From Nocardiopsis quinghaiensis (GTDB taxonomy: Bacteria > Actinomycetota > Actinomycetes > Streptosporangiales > Streptosporangiaceae): DNA of 64,000 bases. The notes beneath the pieces were generated by a model. It did not search any database, had not been told where the DNA came from, and worked only from the letters and a program-made list of their open reading frames with translations. The stretch's first letter is position 1. Each line of letters begins with the position of its first letter. The position numbers and the translations under genes were made by a program. Where the stretch lies: the NCBI RefSeq assembly GCF_008638365.1, contig NZ_VWVU01000004.1, positions 124,001 through 188,000 of the forward strand, given 5' to 3'. Shown here in pieces: positions 57,012 to 64,000 of this stretch.

Positions 57012-58058
57012 GTGGACGACCGGGGTGGTGCGCGGGGAACGCGTGGTTCGGGGCGGCGCCGCCCCGTGGACGTGGACGCCCTCGCCGAGGGGGTCCTGGC
57101 CGGGCATCGTCCCACGCTGGCGCGCGCGATCACGCTCGTGGAGTCCCGCCGCCCGGACCACGTCCGTGCGGCGCAGGAGCTGCTCGTCCGGCTCCTGCCG
57201 CACACCGGCGAGGCCCACCGGGTCGGGATCACCGGAGTCCCCGGCGTCGGCAAGTCCACGTTCATCGACGCGCTGGGCACCAGGCTGACCGGGGCCGGGC
57301 ACCGGGTGGCGGTACTCGCCGTGGACCCCTCCTCCACGCGCACCGGCGGCAGCATCCTGGGCGACAAGACCCGGATGGCGCGCCTGGCCGTGGACCCGGG
57401 CGCGTTCGTCCGCCCCTCGCCCACGGCGGGGACCCTGGGCGGGGTCGCCCGGGCCACCCGGGAGACCATGCTACTCATGGAGGCGGCCGGGTTCGACGTG
57501 GTGCTCGTGGAAACCGTGGGCGTCGGTCAGTCCGAGGTCGCGGTGGCCGCCATGGTGGACTGCTTCCTCCTCCTCACGCTGGCCCGTACGGGCGACCAGC
57601 TCCAGGGCATCAAGAAGGGCGTGCTGGAACTGGTGGACGTGGTCGCGGTCAACAAGGCCGACGGCCCGCACGCCGACGACGCGCGCAAGGCGGCCCGCGA
57701 GCTGTCGCGGGCGCTGCGGCTGCTCCAGCCGGTCCATCCGGACTGGCGTCCGCCGGTGCTGACCTGCAGCGGGATGAGCGGTGACGGGCTGGACGGGGTG
57801 TGGGACACCGTGGTGGAGCACCGTGCTGTGCTGGAACGCGACGGCGCTCTCGCCGAGCGCCGCAGCCGTCAGGGGGTCAGCTGGATGTGGGACCAGGTCC
57901 GGGACCGGTTGATGGACACCTTCCTGCGCGACCCGAGGGTGGCGGAACTCCTTCCGCGCATGGAGGACGAGGTGCGCTCGGGAAGGAGCACGGCGACTCT
58001 GGCCGCGGGCGCGCTACTGGACTCCTTCACCCAGCGTGAACGCCCCTCAGCTGAATGA
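57012..58058 (+). CDS. meaB: Methylmalonyl-CoA mutase-associated GTPase MeaB
   Basis: 348 residues from GTG 57012 (GGAGGGAGAAGC precedes). G-domain: GITGVPGVGKSTFIDALG (Walker A) near residue 75, VDPSSTRTGGSILGDKTRM, VETVGVGQSE and NKADGPHADDARKA (specificity). It protects and reloads the mutase with cobalamin. An extension of 12 codons upstream lacks a ribosome site. It lies 167 nt after mutB. Confidence 0.93.
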   Translation: MDDRGGARGTRGSGRRRPVDVDALAEGVLAGHRPTLARAITLVESRRPDHVRAAQELLVRLLPHTGEAHRVGITGVPGVGKSTFIDALGTRLTGAGHRVAVLAVDPSSTRTGGSILGDKTRMARLAVDPGAFVRPSPTAGTLGGVARATRETMLLMEAAGFDVVLVETVGVGQSEVAVAAMVDCFLLLTLARTGDQLQGIKKGVLELVDVVAVNKADGPHADDARKAARELSRALRLLQPVHPDWRPPVLTCSGMSGDGLDGVWDTVVEHRAVLERDGALAERRSRQGVSWMWDQVRDRLMDTFLRDPRVAELLPRMEDEVRSGRSTATLAAGALLDSFTQRERPSAE

Positions 58059-58410
58059 ACGCATAGTAACCGTGTTGCCGTTGACGGGGTCAACGCGAGA
58101 TGAACACGTGCCCCGGGTGCGTTCCATGTCGTGAAATAACCCACGGTGAACATGTCATACCGGATGCTCTTGGTGGGGTTCGTGCCCAGGAGGCGAAAAT
58201 TTCTTCCGGTATGCCATTCCCGAACGGGCGGTTCGCTTATACCGTGTGTGTCCAAAGACTTACCAGGTTCGCGGACGTGTCAGCGTTCTCCCCTCGTTGG
58301 TCCGGTTCTGTGGGAGTGGTGCCGGGAAGGGCGGGCGTGGTTCGCGGATCTGCGTATGGTTAGACGAAGGGACCCCTCACCATCTCAACGTGGGGCCGGG
58401 AGGAGTGAAC
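58059..58410. promoter_or_regulatory. Non-coding region between meaB and the STAS gene
   Basis: About 350 nt, no protein supported. The part 58060-58210 is less GC-rich (gcatagtaaccgtg, gaaataacccacggtgaac). It should hold the promoter for the STAS gene, whose GGAGGAG ribosome site is at 58400. Confidence 0.3.
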
Positions 58411-58782
58411 GTGCACAGGCTTGGGCTGAGCACGCGGGTGGAGAGCCGCAGCGTCATCGTCGCGATCGAGGGAGAACTCGACATCGCGACCGCCGCCGAC
58501 CTCCAGGAGCACATCCAGTCCGCGATCAACGACCACGGTCCTTGGCTGATCCTGGACCTGGCGGGTCTGGACTTCATGGACTCGAGCGGTCTGAACGTCA
58601 TCATCAACGCCTACAGGACCGTCCGTGAGCTGGGCGGGTCGCTGGCGTTGGCCGCACTGAACGAACGCGTCACCAAGGTCGTCCGCCTGGTCGGCCTGCA
58701 CCGACAGGTTCCGGTCCACCAGACCGTGGCCACCGCGGTGACCGCGATGGAGGCTCTGGAGGCCAAGCGCCAGGCCGGATAG
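58411..58782 (+). CDS. STAS-domain anti-sigma-factor antagonist
   Basis: 123 residues from GTG 58411, 6 nt after GGAGGAG; a GTG two codons before is inside the ribosome site. It has the SpoIIAA-like order: VIVAIEGELDIATAADLQEH, then LDLAGLDFMDSSGLNVIINA with the phosphorylated Ser in DSSG, and an AALNERVTKVVRLVGL helix. It binds an anti-sigma/RsbW-type kinase, which is not in the window. Confidence 0.9.
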   Translation: MHRLGLSTRVESRSVIVAIEGELDIATAADLQEHIQSAINDHGPWLILDLAGLDFMDSSGLNVIINAYRTVRELGGSLALAALNERVTKVVRLVGLHRQVPVHQTVATAVTAMEALEAKRQAG

Positions 58783-58791
58783 GCTCCGCGC

Positions 58792-59225
58792 GTGAGCCGA
58801 CTCCTCCCTCCGGGCTCCCCCGACGTCTCCTGGGACCACAACAGCCACTACCACGGCCACCTTCTCCAACACGTGCCCCCGCACTGCACCCGAGCGCTCG
58901 ACGTCGGGTGCGGCGGCGGCCGGTTCGCCCGGGTCCTGGCCTCGCGCGGCATCGCCGTCGACGCCGTCGATCCGGAGCCGCGGATCATCTCCACAGCCCG
59001 CGAGTGGACACCGTCGCGGCTGCCGGTCGAGTACCGCGTGGCCTCCCTGGAGGAGGCGGACCCGGCCCCGGCGGGGTACGGGTTCGTGAGCGCGGTCTCC
59101 AGCATCCACCACATGCCGTTCGGGCCCTCGCTCGAACGGATGGCCGCCGCCCTCGCCCCCGGCGCCCGGTTGAGGCGGCTGCTGTTCTGGCGCTACTCGC
59201 TCCTCTGCACACGTCCGGCCTGGCC
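58792..59225 (+). pseudogene. Class I methyltransferase with an internal deletion
   Basis: From GTG 58792 the reading is normal: YHGHLLQHVPPHCTRALDVG, CGGGRFARVLASRGI, VSAVSSIHHMPFGPSLERMA and AALAPG. There it jumps straight into LRRLLFWRYSLLCTRPA, which is the C-terminal motif of these proteins (RRHLLWRYSLVWDKPA in relatives). About 80 residues between the two are missing. No stop follows, so the frame runs 390 nt into the antisense of the next gene. Probably non-functional. Confidence 0.6.
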
Positions 59226-59272
59226 CCGCGCGGGGTCAGGCCTTCGGGTCACTCACGGTCTTCGCGGCGCGG

Positions 59273-59875
59273 TCAGCCGGCGCCGCCGCCACCGCCGTCG
59301 CCTCCGCCGCCTCCTCCGGAGTCCCCACCGCCGAAGAGGCCGCCGCCGAAGAAGCCACCGCCGTCCCCGGGGTTCCAGTCGGTGCCGTCTCCGGCGTCAC
59401 CGCCGTAGGAGCCGGCTCCTCCCGGATACGCGTTCCCGGCGCGCGGACCGGGGTGTCCCCGGTGACCGTGGCCGGGCGGTACCTGGCGGGCCCGCCCGAA
59501 CGCGTACGGCTGACCAGGCGGGGGAGCATGGCCGGGCGCGGGACCCGCGGCACGGGTGGCGGCGGACCTCGATCGCATCAGCGCGACGACGAGCGCGATC
59601 AGCGCCCCGGTGACCATGAGCCCGTACACGGACTCCACCAGCATGTTCGTCATGGAGCTGAACAGGAGGAACGCTTCGACGTCCAGGCCCATGGGACTGA
59701 CGACGGTGTAGGACACGGTACTCGCCACCTGGGCGAGTACAGCCACGATCATGAGGACCCCGGTGGTCCGGAGGGCGCCGGGAGAGGGCGATCCCTTCGC
59801 GCGGACGAGGGCGACGATCCCCACCGCGAGGAGGAAGAGCGTGCCGAGGATGCCGAGGGCGGAGAGGAAGGTCAT
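59273..59875 (-). CDS. Membrane protein with Gly-rich tail
   Basis: 200 residues from ATG 59875, with GAGGAG 8 nt upstream. Four hydrophobic segments (5-24, 38-60, 65-80, 85-105); the tail from residue 115 is Pro/Gly-rich, ending in a run of Gly. Tail and following gene start are separated by 16 nt from the next leftward gene upstream, so the two form one unit. Function unknown. Confidence 0.65.
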   Translation of the reverse strand: MTFLSALGILGTLFLLAVGIVALVRAKGSPSPGALRTTGVLMIVAVLAQVASTVSYTVVSPMGLDVEAFLLFSSMTNMLVESVYGLMVTGALIALVVALMRSRSAATRAAGPAPGHAPPPGQPYAFGRARQVPPGHGHRGHPGPRAGNAYPGGAGSYGGDAGDGTDWNPGDGGGFFGGGLFGGGDSGGGGGGDGGGGGAG

Positions 59876-59891
59876 CGGAGGGCTCCTCGTG

Positions 59892-60290
59892 TCAGCGGGT
59901 CGGGGAGGGGCGCGGGCCGGGCTGGGGACTGGGTGACGGGAGAGGTACGGCCTGGCCCGCGACGCGCCTGGCCGCGGCCAGCACCAGGGTGAGCAGGCCT
60001 CCGGCGAACACGACCGTGAACACCAGGTGCAGCAGCGCGGTCGTGGGGGATGCCGGGGAGGCCGCGCCCATGTACGAGGTGTAGAAGCTCCAGATCTGAA
60101 CCGTCAGGTCGCCGAGCGCGCCGATGACGAGCAGGACGCCGCTCGTCGCGACGAGGCCCCTGCGGTCGGCGGCCACCGCTCCGGTCAGGGCCAGAACGAT
60201 GACGCCGAACAACAGGTGGAGGCCCCCGAAGAACAGGGAGACGAAGGAGGAGACGGAGAAGAGGGCGAACATCGGTGAGGGATCGGACAT
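59892..60290 (-). CDS. Small four-helix membrane protein
   Basis: 132 residues from ATG 60290, AAAGGAA upstream. Hydrophobic segments at 8-30, 32-50, 55-72 and 85-110, same layout as the protein encoded next, so the two may be distant paralogues. Short Pro/Ser/Arg-rich tail. Function unknown. Confidence 0.68.
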   Translation of the reverse strand: MSDPSPMFALFSVSSFVSLFFGGLHLLFGVIVLALTGAVAADRRGLVATSGVLLVIGALGDLTVQIWSFYTSYMGAASPASPTTALLHLVFTVVFAGGLLTLVLAAARRVAGQAVPLPSPSPQPGPRPSPTR

Positions 60291-60501
60291 CCGGTTCCTT
60301 TCCTGGGGGTGACGGAGCAGGCCGGACTCTGGCGTCGGCCTCTCTCCGCGTCGACACGTGTACCGACCACCGGCCGTCCGTCTGTGCGCCTTAGGACGGC
60401 GCATCCGCCGCGGGAGTTTTCCACAACGCGCCCTTTCTCATGGAAAACCGTCGCTCCGGCGGGGAGCATGGGGGGACGGCAGGACACTCGGAGGTGACGC
60501 C

Positions 60502-63009
60502 GTGCTCGTGGTGGGGCTGGACCGGATCACGGAGGGCATGATCGACCTGGTCGGCGGCAAGGCCGTCGGGCTGGGCGGGGCGATCGCCGCCGGGGAACGC
60601 GTCCCACCGGGTTTCTGCGTGACCACCGAGGCCCACCGCTCCGGGACGCTGCCGACCGCCGAGGTGGCCGCCGCCTACGAGGCCCTCGGCGGGGGCCGGG
60701 TGGCCGTGCGGTCCAGCGCCACCGCCGAGGACCTGCCGGACGCCTCCTTCGCCGGCCAGCAGGACACCTACCTCGACGTCGAGGGCGCCGACGACCTCCT
60801 CACGGCCGTCCGGCGGTGCTGGGACTCCCTGTGGACCGACCGCGCCGTCGCCTACCGGCGCGACCGGGGCATCGACGACGACGCGGCGCACATGGCCGTC
60901 GTCGTGCAGCGCATGGTCGAGCCCCGGACCGCGGGCGTGCTGTTCACCGCCAACCCGGTCACCGGCACCCGGGGGGAGACCGTCGTGGACGCCGTTCCCG
61001 GCCTCGGCACCGCCGTGGTCGACGGCACGGTCCGGCCCGACCACCACGTCGTGGCCGCGGACGGCACCTCCCAGGGCCCGGACGGCGGGTGCCTGTCCCC
61101 GCAGGAGGTGGAGGAGCTGCGCGCGGCGGGGGAACGGCTTCAGGGCCGTCTCGGTTCGCCGCAGGACGTCGAGTGGGCCATCGACCACGACGGGACCCCC
61201 TGGATCCTCCAGTCCCGCGCGATCACCACCCTCTTCCCCCTGCCTCCCCATCACGACGACGGGCCCCGCGCCTACCTCGAGGGCGGGCACATGCAGGGCA
61301 TGCTCCGCCCCTTCACCCCGATGGGCCTGTCCACGCTGAAGGCCACCGCCGCCGCGTGGTTTCGCGCCCTGGGCGTCGGCAGCGATCCGGAAGACGGGAT
61401 GATGACCGCGGTGGGCGACAGGTTCTACCTCGACCTCACCCCCTTCCTCCGCAACCGCTGGATCCGGAACTCCCTGCCGGACGCCATGGCCCTCTACGGC
61501 CCCCGGGTCTCGGCGGCCGTCCGCCACCTCCTGGAGGACCCCCGGTTCGCACCGCGCCCGGGCGGGCGGATCGACCCGCGCGGGGCGGCCCGGACCGCCG
61601 CGCGGGCACTGCCGCTCACCCGGTTCCTCCTCGCCCAGGGCATGGCCGCGCTCGCCGACCCCGACGACGCCAGGCGCCGCATGCTGCGTGCGGGCGAGTC
61701 GATGCGTCAGCGGACCTCCCGCACCCCGGAGCACGTGGTCACGGCCCGGGACCGGCTGGAGTACGCGACGGACGTCCAGAGCCACGCGCTGACGGAGGGC
61801 CTGACCCGGATGACGGGCCCCCTGTACGTCGGCCTCCTCTCCGCCAGGATGCCCGAGCTGCTGCTCAGGGGGATCGCGGAACCGGGCGAGGTCGCCGCCG
61901 TCCTCGGCGGGATGCCGCACAACGTCACCACGGAGATGGACCTCGCGCTGTGGCGGCTGGCGGCCGGGGCGCGCGAGCACCGGGAACTGCTCCGGGACAC
62001 CCCGCCGGAGGAGCTGGCGGACCGGTACCGCGCGGGAACGCTCCCCGACATCGGTCTCGGCGGTTTCCTGGAGAGGTACGGGCACCGGGGCGCCGCGGAG
62101 ATCGACGTCGGCGTGCCCCGCTGGTCGGAGGACCCCGCACCCCTGTTCACGGTGATCGCCAACTACCTGCGGGTGACCGACCCCGAACAGGCGCCGGACC
62201 GCAGGTTCGCCCGTGCCGCCGCCGAGGCCGAGCACATGCGGAGGGCACTCGTCCGCCGGGCACTCGCCACCCGCCCGGTCCGCGCGCGCCTGTCGGACTT
62301 CTTCTTCGGGCGGGCACGCGCCCTGGCAGGGCTGCGGGAGTACCCCAAGTTCGCCTGGCTGTACTCGATCGCCGAGACGCGACGCCAGCTCCTCCTGGTC
62401 GGGGAGCAGATGGCCGGGGAGGGGCGGCTGGACCGGCCCGACGACATCATGTTCCTCAGGGTCGCGGAGGCGCGCGCCCTGGCGGGCGGGACGGACCAGC
62501 GCGCGCTGGTCGCCGAGCGCAGGGCCGAGTACCTGCGTGAGCGGCACCGGCGCCGGGTGCCCCCGCTCCTGCTGTCCGACGGCACCGACGTGGAGACCGC
62601 GCTGCCCGCCCTCCCCGCGGGGGCGGACGGGGTGCTCGCCGGTGTGCCCGCCTCGTCGGGGACCGCGACCGGCAGGGCCAGGGTGGTCCACGATCCGGCG
62701 GGGGCCTCGCTGGAGCCGGGGGAGATCCTGGTCGCGCAGACCACGGATCCCGGGTGGACGCCCCTGTTCATGACCGCCGGAGGGTTGGTGGTGGAGACGG
62801 GATCGACCATGGCGCACGGGCCCACTGTCGCCCGGGAGTACGGCATTCCCGCCGTGATCTGCGTGCCGGGCGTGACCGAGCTGCTGCGCGACGGCCAGAT
62901 GGTCACCATCGACGGCGGCGCGGGAACGATCCACCCGGAGGCGGAGGCGGAGGCGGAGGCGGAGGCGGAGGCGGAGATGGAGGAGGATCTGGAGGACCCG
63001 GAGGGCTAG
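60502..63009 (+). CDS. PEP-utilising enzyme, rifampin phosphotransferase / PEP synthase-like
   Basis: 835 residues from GTG 60502 (GGAGGTGACGCC). ATP-grasp part: GGKAVGLGGAIAAGERVPPG, RVAVRSSATAEDLPDASFAG, VLFTANPVTGTRGE and DVEWAIDHDGTPWILQSRAI. The swivelling His domain is at the end: DPGWTPLFMTAGGLVVETG then AHGPTVAREYGIPAV with the phospho-His. The middle (about 270-680) has no RIF-domain certainty. It lacks the C-terminal PEP-binding barrel of true PEP synthase, which favours an Rph-like rifamycin phosphotransferase; not proven. A GAGGCG repeat encodes an Ala/Glu tail. Confidence 0.82.
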   Translation: MLVVGLDRITEGMIDLVGGKAVGLGGAIAAGERVPPGFCVTTEAHRSGTLPTAEVAAAYEALGGGRVAVRSSATAEDLPDASFAGQQDTYLDVEGADDLLTAVRRCWDSLWTDRAVAYRRDRGIDDDAAHMAVVVQRMVEPRTAGVLFTANPVTGTRGETVVDAVPGLGTAVVDGTVRPDHHVVAADGTSQGPDGGCLSPQEVEELRAAGERLQGRLGSPQDVEWAIDHDGTPWILQSRAITTLFPLPPHHDDGPRAYLEGGHMQGMLRPFTPMGLSTLKATAAAWFRALGVGSDPEDGMMTAVGDRFYLDLTPFLRNRWIRNSLPDAMALYGPRVSAAVRHLLEDPRFAPRPGGRIDPRGAARTAARALPLTRFLLAQGMAALADPDDARRRMLRAGESMRQRTSRTPEHVVTARDRLEYATDVQSHALTEGLTRMTGPLYVGLLSARMPELLLRGIAEPGEVAAVLGGMPHNVTTEMDLALWRLAAGAREHRELLRDTPPEELADRYRAGTLPDIGLGGFLERYGHRGAAEIDVGVPRWSEDPAPLFTVIANYLRVTDPEQAPDRRFARAAAEAEHMRRALVRRALATRPVRARLSDFFFGRARALAGLREYPKFAWLYSIAETRRQLLLVGEQMAGEGRLDRPDDIMFLRVAEARALAGGTDQRALVAERRAEYLRERHRRRVPPLLLSDGTDVETALPALPAGADGVLAGVPASSGTATGRARVVHDPAGASLEPGEILVAQTTDPGWTPLFMTAGGLVVETGSTMAHGPTVAREYGIPAVICVPGVTELLRDGQMVTIDGGAGTIHPEAEAEAEAEAEAEMEEDLEDPEG
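62938..62976 (+). repeat. GAGGCG hexanucleotide repeat at the end of the Rph-like gene
   Basis: Six GAGGCG units plus a final GAG, encoding alternating Glu-Ala (13 residues). The number of units may vary between strains and would only change the acidic tail. Confidence 0.85.
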
Positions 63010-63170
63010 GAAGTGTCTTTGGAAGGCTTTCGGGTCAGTGAGCGGTCGTCAGGCGACCCCTCGCAAGACGGTGTGCGGAGTCCAGCCTGGTCGTGCTTCA
63101 CGAGCGCGGAGGCGTAGCGAGAGGCGGGCTGGTGGACACGAGCCCGAAACGAGGCAAAAGCCACGACCTA

Positions 63171-63187
63171 AGCCGGGTTCCCCGGCT
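63171..63187 (+). terminator. Short hairpin after the Rph-like gene
   Basis: AGCCGGG (63171-63177) pairs with CCCGGCT (63181-63187) around TTC. It is about 160 nt past the stop, so only a weak candidate. The rest of the 63010-63367 gap holds a longer imperfect fold and no clear gene. Confidence 0.35.
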
Positions 63188-63367
63188 GCCCGTACCCGGG
63201 CGGCGACGCGGGCGGGCGTCCGGGCGCGGGGGCCTGCGGCTGGACGCCGCCGTGGGGCCGACCCGGCCACCACAGCACCGCGTGGTGCCGGGTGCCCGAG
63301 CGGCCGGTAGGGCGCTTCGGGACGTAGTGCCCGAGTCCGCCGGGAAACCGGCGGGTACGTTCGGCAC

Positions 63368-64000
63368 ATGGACGAGAACCGCCGCATCCCCCTCAGACGC
63401 GGGCTTTTCAGCACCACCATGGGACGGATCACCGTCTACTCCCAGAACCACCCGCGCGGGTTCGGCCTGCGCGTCGCCCTCCTGAGCGCCGCCTTCGCCG
63501 TCCTGGTCTGCGCCCTGCTGTTCGTTCCTCCCCTGGTGGCCGAGGGACTCGACAGGACCCTCCTCATCACCGCGGGCGGCGCCCTGGCCGGCGCCCTGGT
63601 CCTCAGCGCACCCGGAGGCCTCTTCAGCGCGTGGATGGTGCGCCGCATGGCCAGGGGCAGGCCCGTACCGCCGGACGCCGACCCGGCCCGGGTCTGGACC
63701 GCCCACTGGCAGATCACGAGGGGCGCCCTGCACGACGACTCCGAGGTCAACCGGCTCGGGCGCATCCTGGCCGACCAGAGCGACACCTCCAGGTCCCCGA
63801 AGCTCACGCTGGCGCTCGGCGCCCTCCTCATACTGGTCCAGCTCCCCAACGCCGTGCTTCACCACGACGGGTCCCCGCTGTCGCTCTTCACCGTGTTCCT
63901 GCTGTGTGTGCTGGCGGCCATGGTCGCGGCGGTCGTCCCCCTCACGGCGCGCCGACAGCGCGGGGTCCGTCGGTTCCGCGAGCTCTACGACCAGGCCGTA
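63368..64000 (+). CDS. Membrane protein of unknown function (partial, runs off the right edge)
   Basis: ATG 63368, open for 211 codons to the end. Hydrophobic segments at 33-58, 65-88, about 140-160 and 170-190, with a soluble stretch (90-135) between the second and third. I do not recognise a family. Confidence 0.6.
   Translation, partial: MDENRRIPLRRGLFSTTMGRITVYSQNHPRGFGLRVALLSAAFAVLVCALLFVPPLVAEGLDRTLLITAGGALAGALVLSAPGGLFSAWMVRRMARGRPVPPDADPARVWTAHWQITRGALHDDSEVNRLGRILADQSDTSRSPKLTLALGALLILVQLPNAVLHHDGSPLSLFTVFLLCVLAAMVAAVVPLTARRQRGVRRFRELYDQAV

Overview
The window is high-GC actinobacterial DNA. Most codons end in G or C, GTG and TTG starts are common, and it carries an HspR-controlled dnaK-grpE-dnaJ-hspR-clpB cluster, a DivIVA-type coiled-coil protein, a YciI gene and a DUF6412/YidC-like pair. 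These point to Nocardiopsis or a near relative; that placement is inference from gene content and style, not from a search.

Layout. (1) 1-7.5 kb, minus strand: a thiopeptide RiPP cluster read leftwards. Two near-identical 60-residue precursor peptides are followed by an ABC exporter, a LanB-type glutamylation protein, a LanB-C-like thiopeptide enzyme and an E1/YcaO-type protein that leaves the window. (2) 8.3-11 kb: a Sufu-domain protein and an RloA-RloB pair (abortive-infection/restriction-linked family) in DNA of visibly lower GC. (3) 11-19 kb, minus strand: a three-gene module made of an OB-fold membrane protein (YqiJ-like), an SPFH/flotillin protein (YqiK-like) and a 1674-residue AAA ATPase of unknown role. 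(4) 19-23 kb: a YciI protein, the remnant of its usual ECF sigma partner, an ABC transporter and an NAD-dependent epimerase. (5) 23-31 kb: the heat-shock cluster, with two HAIR-like operators before dnaK and a poly-G/poly-C tract between dnaJ and grpE that looks like a sequencing artefact. (6) 31-38 kb: a membrane heterodisulfide-reductase-like Fe-S protein, an ABC transporter, a histidine kinase without a response regulator and a gamma-carbonic anhydrase. (7) 38-45 kb: the DivIVA-like protein, a GNAT acetyltransferase, a TetR regulator, a methyltransferase and a RidA/D-aminoacylase/sugar-kinase group. (8) 45-52 kb: small envelope and stress genes: the YidC-like insertase, a lipoprotein SodC, a SufR-like regulator, a YigZ protein and two lipoproteins. 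(9) 52-58 kb: methylmalonyl-CoA mutase small and large subunits plus their MeaB chaperone. (10) 58-64 kb: a STAS anti-sigma antagonist, a damaged methyltransferase, two membrane proteins, a rifampin-phosphotransferase/PEP-synthase-like enzyme and a partial membrane protein.

How they work together. The thiopeptide genes are tightly coupled: every junction from the ABC ATPase to the E1-like gene overlaps by 4-8 nt. A hairpin after the second precursor gene probably lowers transcription into the enzymes. The chaperone genes form a classic self-repressing unit through HspR. mutA-mutB-meaB supplies propionate/methylmalonate metabolism. The SPFH-ATPase module and the RloAB pair are the least understood parts, and with the thiopeptide they are the best places to look for new biology.
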